A stretch of 64,000 nt of DNA from Naematelia aurantialba (lineage: Eukaryota > Basidiomycota > Tremellomycetes > Tremellales > Naemateliaceae). Numbering within the stretch: position 1 is the stretch's first letter; every line of letters starts with the position of its first letter. Below the pieces are notes generated by a model that was given only the letters and a program-made list of their open reading frames with translations, ran no database searches and was not told the origin of the DNA. Position numbers and translations under genes: made by a program. The stretch covers positions 1 to 64,000 of the forward strand of contig JAKFAO010000009.1 of assembly GCA_021527695.1 (NCBI GenBank). The letters are read 5' to 3'. Of this stretch, positions 1 to 11,004 are shown piece by piece.

Positions 1-85
1 AACCCCCTAACCCCCTAACCCCCTAACCCCCTAACCCCCTAACCCCCTAACCCCCTAACCCCCTAACCCCCTAACCCCCTAACCC
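1..85. repeat. telomeric repeat array, (CCCCCTAA)10 plus partial
   Basis: Ten perfect head-to-tail copies of an 8-bp unit read AACCCCCT on the + strand, followed by a partial AACCC. The complementary strand is TTAGGGGG, the telomere unit reported for Cryptococcus. With the array at coordinate 1, the window is oriented from the chromosome end inward. There is no spacer of degenerate repeats; unique coding-like sequence starts immediately after it. Confidence 0.97.
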
Positions 86-120
86 AGGAGCTCAAGAAAT
101 GGAGGACAGTCCAACCAGCA

Positions 121-1993
121 ATGTCCACCAACGTGTCCACCTATGGCAACACACTTGTCCCCGTGTCCCTCTTTGTCCACTGCCTCAAAACAGTGGACTG
201 TCCCACCATCCACCTCAAAGCCTATGGACAGAAGCTCCCTCTCACCAGGGACTTCTTGGGGACAGAGCCAGGACAGCTTGTCCACCCACTGTCCCATATC
301 AACCAGTGGGACATTGGCATCACATTCAAGTCACCATGGATCTTCCTCTTTGCCCCAGCACTGGGCAAGTCCACCAAGATGTCCCTCTACTCCATCATTG
401 TCCCCGCGTCCCTCGACTACGGGACAGTCCTGGTGGACATCACCTACAAGGGCACCAAGTACAAGGTCAAGATGTATCCCAGACTTGTCCACCTCATCAA
501 GTCCTTCAACAGCAGACTGCAAGGGGACATCCTCACCACCATACATGGAGTCAGGAGGAGGGGACAGGCTTGCCTGAAGATGATACAGAGGATGTCCACT
601 GTCCCCAGGGAAGAGGTGGGAGGATTCAGGCTGGAGGTCACTGTGCAGGCTACCACACTGGCTGCTGCCAGGAGGATGGTGGACAGCACCCCCTTCCTGG
701 ATATCAACTTCTGGAGGGACCCAAAAGGAGAGGGGACAGAACCATACAAGGTGGACATCAAAGTCACAACAAAGAAAGCCCTGCTGGACAATGCCTACTG
801 GGTCTACCAGAAAGCAGTGGACACTGGTGTATTCACAGGGAGGAATGAAGAGAAACCAAGACCTGTCCACCTGCAGGGGACAGCAGATGTCTTGGCCTCT
901 TTTGGATGGAATGCTGGAAGGAGAGCCCCAACCAAGTCCCTGTCCCCTATAGCCTGGTGGACAGGGACAACAGGACAGGGGGACACCATCAACAAGATCA
1001 CCACATTGGCCCATCTCCACACTACCTTCCAAGGCAAGCAAGGCATCAAGTCCCTCCTCAGTATTCTCAGACAGAAGAGCCAGCTTGGATATGTCCCCTG
1101 TCAGAGGGACAGGGGAGGGGACAAGCACAGTTATCAAGTCAAAGACTGGAAACCATTTACCTTGCGCTGTGGACGCCAGTCCTGTCGCCACCATCTCAAC
1201 ACTGCAGAGTCCTACAGATGGTTTGCCCAGTTGGTGGACAAGGGACATGTCACCAAGGAGGCAGTGAACTTGTCCACTCCCATACAGGGACACCCAGTGA
1301 GTCCTCCAAGGCAGATGTCCCCTCACTGGTGGACTGACCTGGCTTCAGATTAGAACTGGTCCCAGGCTTGTGCTAGAGGTGTCCATTCCTGTCAGGGGAC
1401 GGATGTTCCTCCCGGGTACAAGACACACAGTAAGCTGTCCACCGTATTGTCCCCTCATCGGTGGACTGATGTGTATCACTTAGGCAAGTCCTCCCAGCCA
1501 GCCAGTCAACACCCTCCCAGGTCTGGCCGTCCACCAAGTCCACCGTGTCCCCTCCGTCCCTCCTGCATTCCATACAAGGTGGACAAGAGGGGATGGCAAC
1601 TGTATGTTTACAGCATTTGCCAGGGCACTAGGGGATGGCACCAAGACACACAGTGAAGTCAGGAGTGCTGCCGTCCACTGGATGAGGGACCACCCAGGGG
1701 ACTTTGTCCACTTTGTCCCCAGCAGCCAAGGTGGACAGCCTCAAGACTTCACTGGTTACCTGGCAAGCATGGCACAGCTGGGACAGTGGGGGGACAACCT
1801 CACTCTACAGGCATTGTGCAAGGTATACAAGGCCCAAGTCTTTGTCCTCAAGAAGGGACAGAAAGGGGACTTAGTCTGGATGGAGGTCGGGGACAAGACC
1901 GACGTTGCATGCGGCAGAGAGACAGGCCAATCAAGGACGGGTCATAACAGGTACAACGGTATGACCCTTGATGCTCACTTAACGATCGTCTGA
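121..1993 (+). CDS. subtelomeric OTU-domain protein (putative deubiquitinase-like cysteine protease), three exons
   Basis: I join exons 121-1296, 1349-1429 and 1484-1993; both introns have GTGAGT/GTAAGC donors, CTGAY branch-like sites and AG acceptors, all in phase 0, giving 588 residues. The first 390 residues match nothing I recognise. The C-terminal 150 residues form an OTU (ovarian tumour) protease domain: catalytic motif DGNC followed by MFTAFARALGD (Cys at 1601-1603), a helix like HWMRDHPGDFV, the YLASMAQLGQWGDNLTLQAL segment typical of the family, and a late GHNRYNG that may supply the His. OTU proteases cleave ubiquitin; in fungi the domain is also carried by some mobile elements. The reading frame stays open upstream of the first ATG to within a few codons of the telomere array, so the copy may be 5'-truncated and lack its own promoter. 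Base composition is unlike all other genes here (see findings). Domain call firm, start and function uncertain. Confidence 0.7.
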
Positions 1994-2048
1994 TCAAGTC
2001 CAAGTCGTTGTGCAACGGGCTCAAGTCGCCGAAGTTGGAGCGGAGCAT
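1974..2048 (-). repeat. dispersed repeat, copy A
   Basis: The reverse strand of this stretch aligns by eye to 19059-19135 on the + strand at roughly 80 percent, sharing the 18-base core ACTTCGGCGACTTGAGCC and then ACAACGACTTGGACT. It lies exactly where the CpG-poor telomeric gene ends and ordinary composition resumes. Either a fragment of an old LTR/transposon or a subtelomeric repeat. Confidence 0.6.
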
Positions 2049-2194
2049 CGTAACACCACCATTCACATGACGCACCATGCACCCGGAAGTCCCACTCTCC
2101 TACTTGGCCTGTGCGACTGTGACACACTCTCCACCTGCGTAACCTACTCATAGTAACAAGGTAAGAATATCCAATGCATGGCAATGCAATATAA

Positions 2195-4522
2195 TTAAGA
2201 ACGGCAGCATGAGTCAGTAGGCTCTCCGTTGATCTGGAGTCTGTTAACTTTGGGTCCCAGCGCAGCATCGGCTCCAACTTTGAGAGTGTCATCATACCTA
2301 ACAAGCAGTCAGTCATTTGTGGACAGGTCAGAGCTCAGCACTCACGCTGTGCTCTTGTTGAATGCCTGGGTGCTGGGTGGGACATCCATTGTCGGGTTGT
2401 AGTTGAAGAACCCAGCCGGCTTCAGCGCAATGCGCACGGACTCAGCGGCTGCAGTGTCTTAGTTGGTGGGCATTTCCAAATGGCTAAAGCACTCACGCAT
2501 GATAGGGAAGTCCTCGGGTCGTGGGTTGTGAGTAAACGTATAGGTATGCCACACGACAACGTCGTCGTTATCGACATTCTCGTTGCGAGCAACCCAGTCA
2601 CGGATACCTTCAGTACCAGAGGATTGGTTTGTGTAGTCCCCCGCTGGGAACAGTTCTCTGTCCCTATACTTGGTGACCCAAATGGGAGCGTCGCAGAAGT
2701 GCGATCGGCGGTAATGCCACGAATTCGGTGAAGCCAAGAGGACTTGGGAGTTGATTGGCACCAATTTGTAGGCGACCGGGCTGAGGGTAACCGGATTGAT
2801 CTTCGCGGGGTTGCTGATCTTGAAGATTCGCGCCTTGTAAGGGTCGGTCTTGCATGTACCAGACTTGACAATCTTTGTCTCTTCAGTGATGTACCCAGTC
2901 TGATAAGGATTCAACTTGTCGTCTAAGGGCATAGGCAGGCTGTCAACGTAGGAAACGGTGTTGTTGTGTCCATCGATAGCAGGGTCGATGCGAAGGTTGA
3001 AAATATGTTGGTGGTAAGGAGCGAGAACACCAGACGCCACGCGCGTGGCAAATGGGATCTTGTCAGTGTTGTCCGGGTCGATGGGTGTGGTTGATAAGAT
3101 ACCAGTGGCCCCTGCAAAGGATCAGCCAGGTAGTACATGTTTGTCGATATGCAACGGACTCACTGGTTTCAAATTCAATCTCACCGGACTGATCAAAAAT
3201 CCAGTAAAAAATGTATTCATAATTCGCAACGGTAATGATGGTCTGGAGCTGGAGTTGTCTCTTTCTTACGACAGATGCTTTGCCGGTACGGTGGTTGGTG
3301 TGTTTCCACTGGATACCCGCATCGACTTCGTGAATGCAGATGCAGTTCTTCTTCTCGACGACATCCCCGACAGCGTTGATGACATGACCAGACAAGTAGC
3401 CGATCAAACCCAGACAGTCGCAGCCAAGAGACAAGTCATTGGCGGTGTAACCAGCTCCGACGTTGCCCAGGTCGAAAGCGCCCTTTCGGTGGAGAGGATC
3501 TCGAGGGTCACCATACGGGACAAACATTTCCGAGAGAGACAGTCTGTGAAAGACCTGGCGGCCGTCAAACGTAACATCGTGGATGACCATGCCCTCACGC
3601 CAATTGAAGCCTGATCCAATCAGCTGAGTGAGACGGCGGTAGAACTACTTACCGACACGGAAGCGCCATTTTTCCCACTCGATCAATCGGCCTTTCATTG
3701 TGAAGCTAGCACCTTCAGGTTGGATGACCTGCAAGGGCTTGACGGTCGTACGAGCAGGGTGCCGTTGGAGAGTGTGGTCATACTCGGGCTCCAGAGGTTT
3801 CCCGACCTTACGAGGGCCGCTGTGTTCCGAAGTGGCTGCCTCGGAACCAAGAGGTAGATGACAGATTTTGACGACTTTCATCTCGACCAGATCGACAATG
3901 GTCATGAAATCTAGGGGAAAGGCATAGTGATTGGAGTCGGGAGAGTTGTTCTCGGGGCTAACGAATGATAAGTTGACTGTGGGTGATGAACAACTCACTT
4001 TCGAGTATAGAAGAAAATCTGGGTCAACCTCCTCTGCTCGTTCTCATCATCCTTGCCATAATCCCAAGGGTCGACAACAACTTGACACTCCCCAAGCTCA
4101 AGTCGCTCCAGCTCAGCCTTAACTGAAGCGTCGGCGAGGGCTACTTGGGCGGCCTCATTGAGCTCCATCCTGTCAACCGGCGCATGATGGGTCCGGGGCA
4201 TCTCTTTGTGGTGAATGATCTTGCCTTCCGTGACATCGATAATTGCTTCAAAAAGGCGGGGGGTACGCTTAATGTAGTACATCCTGGTCATAAGCAACTG
4301 TTTATCGCCTCTTGAGACTCACATGAAGATCCATCGGCTAGGTGGACTGATTGGCTTGCCGCTCCGCTCCGCTTGTAGATATTCGACGAGAATTTTCTTG
4401 GGCGGCTCCTCCAGGCCGGCCACCTTGAAGTGGATAGGCACATCTCCATACTGCTTACGGACGAGGCTCACAGCGAGCTCTAGCTCGGTAGGAGAGGCTG
4501 GGTCCAGTGGGTGAGGTAGCAT
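2195..4522 (-). CDS. copper amine oxidase (primary-amine oxidase, TPQ cofactor)
   Basis: Oxidises primary amines to aldehyde, ammonia and hydrogen peroxide, releasing nitrogen for growth. Seven exons (4323-4522, 3999-4283, 3653-3957, 3164-3610, 2497-3111, 2346-2448, 2195-2297) sum to 2,058 nt, 685 residues, normal for the family. Visible marks: NHYAFPLDF and FRVGFNWREGMVIHDV of the core; catalytic-base motif AFDLGNVGAG (Asp about 310); TVANYEY with the topaquinone-forming Tyr about 394; copper ligands HQH about 446/448 and THNPRPEDFP His about 607. Two 48-bp introns near the C-terminus matter: reading straight through meets TAA or TGA, but splicing at GTGAGT restores ...MPAESVRIALKPAGFF and then a tail ending SCCRS. 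The last exon is the least certain; without it the protein stops at 2342. No peroxisomal signal at the end. Divergent from the Myb factor upstream. Confidence 0.93.
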
Positions 4523-5092
4523 AACTGATATGCGGCTTGAAATCGCATTGCTTTCATTTTCACTCTTGCCAAATTAATATATGTCGTTGAGGGAGCCCTG
4601 TTAAGGACAAACGAGGAGCCACTTCAATATCCTCGGTTCAGCGAATCAGCCCATTCTAGCTGGGAGAACGCTACATGCGCTATTGCCAGGTCAGGCCTCC
4701 AAAGCCTGCCAAGTTCGAGCGTCTGTGGAGTCGGAAGAGCGGTGTCAACTCTGCGGCGTGGCGTGTGGTATTTGGCTGTCATGGCCTAGGTTCTCGTGCA
4801 GACCATACATTTTCGATACGCAGCTAGGCCGTATTTTCCCTCGTCCAGTGGGCTTGCAGGCCGGGTTGGCACGCTGTTGGCCACGAGAACTGTCAATAAT
4901 AGTCGTATACAAATGCTTGACCGCTGTCACGACTTACAAAGTGATAACGAAAGCCAAGAGGTATGTAACATTGCCACGTCATTCACCATACGTTTTACCC
5001 GGCCCAGCCGAGTTTTGGCACGGCTCTCTATGGATTTCGACGATGCATTTCCACAGCAACTTTCAGTACACGGCTGCATGTAGACCCGTGCA
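4523..5092. promoter_or_regulatory. divergent intergenic region, amine oxidase / Myb factor
   Basis: 570 bp between two start codons pointing away from each other, so both promoters must lie here. One GATA-factor consensus site TGATAA is visible at 4942-4947, in line with nitrogen control but weak as a single hit. No convincing coding sequence. Confidence 0.45.
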
Positions 5093-6531
5093 ATGGCAGT
5101 GCCATTCGCAAACATGTCGCCAAGGCAACGCTCAACATCGCCCGCGTCAGTTTCGGATCCCACCGAGAAATCCACTACGGTCAGAAGGCTGTGGACCAAA
5201 GACGAGGATGAGGCTCTAATCAAAGCGGTCCAGCGCTATGGCTCTTCTCGTGGGCCCGGTTCAGCTTGGTCCACAATTTCAAAAGAGGTCGGACCTAATC
5301 GTACAAACAAAGTGAGCGCCATACGGGGTGTAATATCGCCTGACAGTCTCAGGATTGTCGGAAGCGATGGTTTCACTCTCTCGATCCAGCGTTGAAGAAA
5401 GGAAAATGGTCAGAGGAGGAGGACAAAGCCCTTTGCCAGCTGTACCGCGACCTTGGACCACGATGGAAAGAGATAGGTGAGCGCCGGTGATCAGGAATAG
5501 TACTCACTGTTCTAGCTCTTTGCATCCCCGGCCGGAAAGACGACCAAGTCTCAAAGCGGTGGCGGGACGTGCTCAGTCCGGAGCTCACCCCGAAGAAGAA
5601 CTGGGAACCGTTGGAGGACGCACTGCTGCTACAGCTGTTTGACACTCATGGACCCAAATGGACCATCATCGCGGACGCGCTGCCTGGTCGGAGTCCTATT
5701 GCGTGTCGGAACCGAAGCAGAAAATATCACAATCTTTCCCATATGAGTGGTGAGCTCTCCACACTGACTCTCCTTGCCATCTGACGACCCTCTTAGGACG
5801 ACACATGCCCTCGGTAGGATCAGACCGGTGCACCGAGAACGACGAACATTGCTCCGCAAGATACAATGGACAGCCGGATACAAATCCTCAGCAGGCTACA
5901 AGCACCTCTGGTGATCAATCCTCCATGTCGTCGTGTGCATCGGATATTTGGCCACTACACGGCAATGTCATTGGCGCGTCTTCTTACAATCAGGCTCCGT
6001 TTGATTACAACTGGGAGCAGTCTGTACCGGACCAAAAAGACACCGGTACGACCACATGTCCGGCGACTAGCACCGAGACCTCGAATCCTATGGGCCAGGC
6101 TCAGGGACATTCTTATCTTCAGTCGGAATCATCCTCAACCGATTTACATCTGAAGAGTTTGACGACTCCAGGCGAGTCTATGCGTCTTCCAACCCCGTCT
6201 CGTATGATAATTGATGAAGGACTACGCTGATATACATTGACGAGCAGCCAGTGCAACCTCTCTAGATACATGGCTGGCAACCCTTGTGAACAACACGGAG
6301 GCGCCTTCAACTTCTACCGACATCGCGGCGCTGTGGTCGAATCCACAACTGCACGGTACGTTGCGGCTATCAGGCGTGTACTGATCGGCCTTCCTAGTGC
6401 CGCCGCCCGTAGACAAGCTATGGACGCTATTATTGGCCCTGGAAAGCGGCCAGTCATCTATACTCGTCAGCTCAAAGCTTCTGCGTAAACTCATGGCAGA
6501 TGCAGCCACTGGGAACGGAGCAGAGGAGTAG
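5093..6531 (+). CDS. R1R2R3 Myb-type DNA-binding transcription factor
   Basis: Six exons (5093-5311, 5353-5476, 5516-5749, 5797-6201, 6248-6355, 6398-6531) total 1,224 nt, 407 residues. The N-terminal half carries three Myb/SANT repeats with the regularly spaced aromatics: RRLWTKDEDEALIKAVQRYG, then LKKGKWSEEEDKALCQLYRD, then TPKKNWEPLEDALLLQLFDT, each ending in a recognition helix such as DCRKRWFHSL, DQVSKRWRDVL and IACRNRSRKY. This resembles Bas1/c-Myb-like fungal regulators. The C-terminal half is Ser/Thr-rich and low in structure, like an activation region; its last two exons are my inference from splice signals and continued open frame (alternative stop at 6230). Sitting inside a nitrogen-salvage group and divergent from the amine oxidase, it could be the local regulator. 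Confidence 0.85.
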
Positions 6532-6905
6532 ACTTTACTATATTAATAGCTTCATGTTGTATCTCGATGTATCTGTGCTTCGTCGCGGGTGCTTTTCTGC
6601 GCCATGTCTTGCTTCATGTCCATCCTCTAGGTGATAAGCTCATATATTGTAGATCCTATGGACGATGCATGCGCTGTAAGCCGTTCCCTGCTCATGGAAG
6701 GAAGCTTGGTGTGCCTGTATGCGCTTGGGTTGTATGACTGTTACAAGATGTGGAACGAAGTGGGCTGGCCGACTGTAGGTTCAGGCCGGAGCGGTGTAAA
6801 GGGGCAACGGCTTTGTTGACCCGGCCCCTGTTGTCCATATCTTCTTCCTTTGGGATTCTTCCTCTGTCCACCTTGCCACTCTATCATGCTCTTACAACCA
6901 ACCGA
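6532..6905. other. intergenic spacer
   Basis: 374 bp between the Myb factor stop and the next start; presumably terminator of one and promoter of the other. I see no further feature. Confidence 0.5.
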
Positions 6906-8242
6906 ATGTCGTGCAACCTAACCGTCCTCGCCTGTACGGTCCCCTTACCTGCAGAAAGCCAAGAAAAGATTCGCCGGGTGTTCAGAACCGTTCACTACCA
7001 CCCGGATGGAGCTGTGCCGAACATCGTTCTCCCAGAAGTAGACATATTCTTTAGCACTCCAAAGGGGCTGCCGGTTTCTATCACTACCTTGGACGAGCTT
7101 CCCCGACTACGTCACATTCAGCTCGCCAGTGCGGGTGCGGACAAAGCTCTTGCCAGTACAGCCATTGGAAGCTATGCCAAGTCTGGAGGTCCCATTTCAT
7201 TGTCCACCGCAAGCGGAGTCCACGTCTTGTCGATTCCAAATTACGTTGTAGCCATGGCAATCAACCTATTTCACCAGATACCCCAACAGATCCTCATAGG
7301 AAAGGTGAGCATATGTCTCCATTCATAGCTGAATTGGCGAAGACCAAATGTCATTGGGCGGAGGGTGAAGAAGTGGACCACGAAGGACAGACCTATTTTG
7401 CAAGAAAGACAGTCGGAAGGACCGCTGGACTTCTTGTGAGTCTTTATGTAAGCAGGAAAGGTGGCTGAAAATAGGGATATGGTGCCCTTGGTCGAGAAAC
7501 AGCGCGTTTGCTTCAAGCACATGGTATGCACATTATCGCTGCGAATACTTCTGGTGAACCCGGCGCACAGAAAGGTGTCAGTGAAATATTTGCGTAACAT
7601 TGTGAGAGCAAAATGGTTGACGCTGTGCGTCACAGTATGTCATACCAGGTACCGGCGACGCAGACGGTGTGTCTGGTGCCAATGGTATCCTCGCATATTA
7701 ACTCTCCACAGGGTCCATACCGGAGACATACTACTCGACCCGGTCGAAAGACTCGATGGCTGAGTTCTTCAGCCGATGCGATGTCCTTATCAGCTCCCTG
7801 CCCAACACTTCCGCAACGGTCGAATTCCTGGATGCGGAGAAGCTTGGTATGCAGAATGAGATATGGCGTTGGCTTACTGAGCAGGTCTGCTCCGCGACGG
7901 CGCCATTTTTATCAATGTCGGTCGAGGCAATGTGATCCGCTCAGGCTGGTGTCTTGATCACAGCGGCAGAGATAACCGCTGATACCACTTTCAGATGAGC
8001 TGGTAAAAGCTCTTGACGCACCTGACGGGTTGTTTGCGGCTGCAATCGATGTGACGGACCCTGAGCCTCTCCCTGACAATAATCCTCTTTGGATACACCC
8101 CCAGCTTGTGATCACTCCTCATCTATCTGGCGATACTGAGGGTGAGATGGACCTGGCGGCCGATATCCTTATAGCCAACGCGGACCGTATTAGCCACGGA
8201 CAGGAGGTCTACAATAGAGTCCACTTCGAGAGGGGCTACTGA
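6906..8242 (+). CDS. D-isomer-specific 2-hydroxyacid dehydrogenase (NAD(P)-dependent)
   Basis: Reduces 2-keto acids to D-2-hydroxy acids or the reverse. Seven exons (6906-7304, 7343-7435, 7475-7576, 7636-7666, 7712-7846, 7885-7944, 7995-8242) total 1,068 nt, 355 residues, usual for the family. Marks: dinucleotide-binding GYGALGRE; the fungal-subgroup run KGYVIPGTGDADGSIPETYY; catalytic Arg in NVGRGNVIRS; Glu in DVTDPEPLP; catalytic His in ITPHLSG. One intron (7945-7994) needs a GC donor: TCAG|GCTGGT is the only junction that keeps the NVIRS-DELVKAL motif intact; the neighbouring GT donor gives a stop. Substrate cannot be told; glyoxylate or hydroxypyruvate are common in the family. Follows the Myb factor on the same strand. 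Confidence 0.9.
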
Positions 8243-8776
8243 TCAGTGTAGGCTCAGAAGAGGCAATCTGACTGTGCTTGATGGGGTCAAATATAGCGCC
8301 CGGGATATCGCTTGGCAGGCCTCTTTGTGAATCTGTGACCCAGAGGTATTCCCGAGTTACCGTAGCCTTTACCATGGTAAATGCACTGATGCGCAGAATG
8401 ATCTTAGAGCCCCTGGAGTGTGGCGGGTAAAATCCCCTTGCAGCTTCTGCCACGCCTCAGAGTCACAGCTACCCTTGTCCCGTACCCATCGTACGGGCTT
8501 TCGGTTTCGAACTCAACTGTATTTATGCATCCTACTCTTTCGCATCTACATGTGGCCCGCGTACGACTCAAGAGACTTGGTGCCTTCAATGACAATCTAG
8601 TCTGTCTTCCAGAATGGGCCGGAGGCTAGGAAGTGTCTAGTCTGCCTCTCGTGCTCCAGTGCAACAGTGTTCGGGAATGCGTCCTGAGTCTTGTTGCCGA
8701 GAGCCCGAGTCAGGTCAAGAAGATTCATTGGTTCATATGCAGATACGGATGCGTTACCTATGGTTCCGCATAGGAA
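8243..8776. other. convergent intergenic spacer
   Basis: 534 bp between the stops of the dehydrogenase and the formamidase, so mainly 3' untranslated sequence and terminators. Short open frames on both strands show no family motif. Confidence 0.5.
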
Positions 8777-10669
8777 CTACTGGAGCACTTTCGGTGACGC
8801 ATCCCCCACGGAACACCTCCAAGGGTTGACTTGCATCTTAAACTCCCCGAGCCATCGTCGTTCCCTTTCAGGAGACAGATACGCTACAGTCCTGCGGTCC
8901 TTCTTCGTTAATCCCTTCTCGTCAGGACGTATGTTGTCTTCGAAGATCTCAACAGGCAGCCCGACGGACACATTAGCATTTGGGATATTGGGGCATGCCA
9001 AGACCTGTTTCGATTGATGCGTCAGAAAGCGTTTCATTCTAAATTTGTATCACCTTTGTCTCTATTGGAGCGCATGCAAGGAGCATATGGGCCTGTTCAT
9101 GGGAATACCCTAGTTTTCCGAGATACTCCATGGCGTGAGTGGCGGCCTGCACGTAGCTGGTCTACGTTAAGGTCAGACGATATCCAGCAAGAGCCCGAAG
9201 TTTTAACCAACCGTCAGGCAACTAGCATGCTGTTTGCCGCTGTCATCCGTTGAGATGCCATGAAAAATGACTTGTGAGCGGTAGAGGGGCTCGGAGGCGC
9301 TGTTCTAAGGGTTTGTGGTGAGATTAGAGGAGTGCGCAAGTTGAAAAATGATAGGACGTACCAAGACCATGGGACTGCGCAAATTGAACAGCTCCATTCC
9401 ATTCCTTATGACCGTGCATTTCAATGTGGCAATCCCTGCAAAGTGGTTAACCGTGAAGATGCAGGAGAGTGAGCGACAGCTAGATACCCACCCGCCATTT
9501 CTACCGCACAGGTCGGCTCTCCGTCACCGAGGGAAAAGTGGCAATCTCCAACTGAAAAGTTTGCACCTGGGACATATATGGGCTGGTGGCTTTAGCATTA
9601 CCCAAGGTGCATCAGCCGGGAAACAGGCATCTACCAGATAGATCGTGCTTCCTCTTGTCAGACTGCCAGAATCTATGTTTCCACCGTGCTAATTGCCTGT
9701 CTGTGAGCAACTGGTGATCACTTGAAATGCTTGAGCTGACCTCCCTAGCCGGCTTGGTCCTAGCGCCTTCCGATTTGATCCTTTTTGCTAAGTCTGGCGG
9801 CAGATCTTGCCCAATATACGCCCCATTTTCAGTAGGCAGCTGGGCAAACATATGGCCATGAGATAGATATCGATCACTAAGGTTGGCTTCGCGAGTTCGC
9901 CATGTCTTGAGAAGCTCATGAGAGGGTGCAGTTCCCAACACACCGCAGTGAGGACGCCCGTTGAATTGCACACCACCAATATGACGCGAAGTCGCGGTGA
10001 TCCCTGCCAGCACAGATCAGTCGACATTCAGTGACTCGGAAGTTACAGACCCCACCGTGAAAATCCCAGATGCACTTAGCCACCCGAGTATGCGGCTTGT
10101 CAAGCGGCCCCAGGCCAGGATCCTGAGTGCTGTAGCTTGCGTAAACGGGAAGTCGGAGAGAAACTTACGATCAGAGAGAATCCCCACAGCCGGTTGGGAA
10201 ATGGAGAGACACTGAGAGATATGAGCCTCGCACCGAAAGCTGCTGGCAGCTGATTCCAAGCTAACTCAAGTATTTCAACAGCCAAGACATCTCCTGGCAT
10301 TGCTGTCTCTATATTGATGGGCCCAGAGAGATGATGATCCCTACGGGTCCGGTTAGTGTAGTCCTGATTTAAGAGATGTGCAGTTTACATATCCCAGTTA
10401 AAGTCTAGCACATCGTCAGCGCAATCATTATTCCTGATCGAGTTGCCTGAGTGGTGCATGAGCAAAATCCTCAAGACAGGGCCCGTTGGCGGTTACCTAC
10501 CGCAAAAATCCATGCACTCCACTTTGAATGCCTGTCCTGGCTTCACCGAAGCCACCGACGGTATCTCGGGATGCCATCGGTTGTGGATACCGCGTTCGGT
10601 CATGGCAGGTCCATGAGGGTCTACTTGGATGATGGTGGGGATCTCCCAGGACTCGTGAGCTCGAGACAT
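8777..10669 (-). CDS. formamidase / acetamidase family amidohydrolase
   Basis: Hydrolyses formamide (or short amides) to the acid and ammonia. Eleven exons: 10501-10669, 10389-10446, 10169-10340, 10056-10122, 9741-10003, 9635-9688, 9492-9582, 9362-9435, 9212-9304, 9054-9161, 8777-9004; total 1,377 nt, 458 residues, close to fungal formamidases. Marks in order: HNRWHPEIPSVASVKPGQ; NNDCADDV; PGDVLAVEIL; WDFHGITATSRHIGGVQF; HCGVLGTAPSHELL; SEGARTKPAREHGGNID; VPGANFSVGDCHFSLGDGEP; CAVEMAG; GYSHEQAHMLLACAPIE; NIPNANVSVGLPVEIF. About 20 extra residues (AWNQLPAAF...) sit before the WGF motif compared with what I expect, possibly an unrecognised small intron. Ten introns is dense even for this window. 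Divergent from the amino-acid transporter. Confidence 0.92.
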
Positions 10670-11004
10670 ACTGTGGACCAAACGCCGTCTAGAGAGCGGG
10701 AAGACACGCAGGATGCGGTTGATTTTGGATTTCCAGAGACAACTTCTCTTAATGTACACGGCCTGAAAGCGGTAGACCTTGGAGGAGAGCCTTTGGCAAT
10801 GAATCTATGCGAGAGATGAAAGATTCACGGCCCGAGCCAGTTTCCCGAGCATGGCACGGCCCAGTTCGGTCATCAAGATGTTGACTAAGTCTCCTTTTGA
10901 CCCGGTCGCCAATTTTCTGACACGGCTGCCCAAACATGTGATGCCCAACCCACTAGTGTGTCCACTTGACCCGGTCGTACACCGACCGCTGCTGGTGAAT
11001 GGCG

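Noticed and set aside
331..1326. 331-codon minus-strand frame antisense to the OTU gene
   Set aside because: Long only because the CpG-poor sequence lacks stop codons on both strands; no domain, while the + strand has a recognisable OTU domain and good introns.
2449..2496. Apparent premature stop in the amine oxidase (TAA after MPTN)
   Set aside because: The TAA lies inside a 48-bp GTGAGT...GCAG intron; removing it restores the conserved C-terminal sequence.
7685..7711. 27-bp intron in the first D-2-hydroxyacid dehydrogenase
   Set aside because: Too short; an upstream GTGTGT donor gives a 45-bp intron and the family motif GTGDADGSIPETYY.
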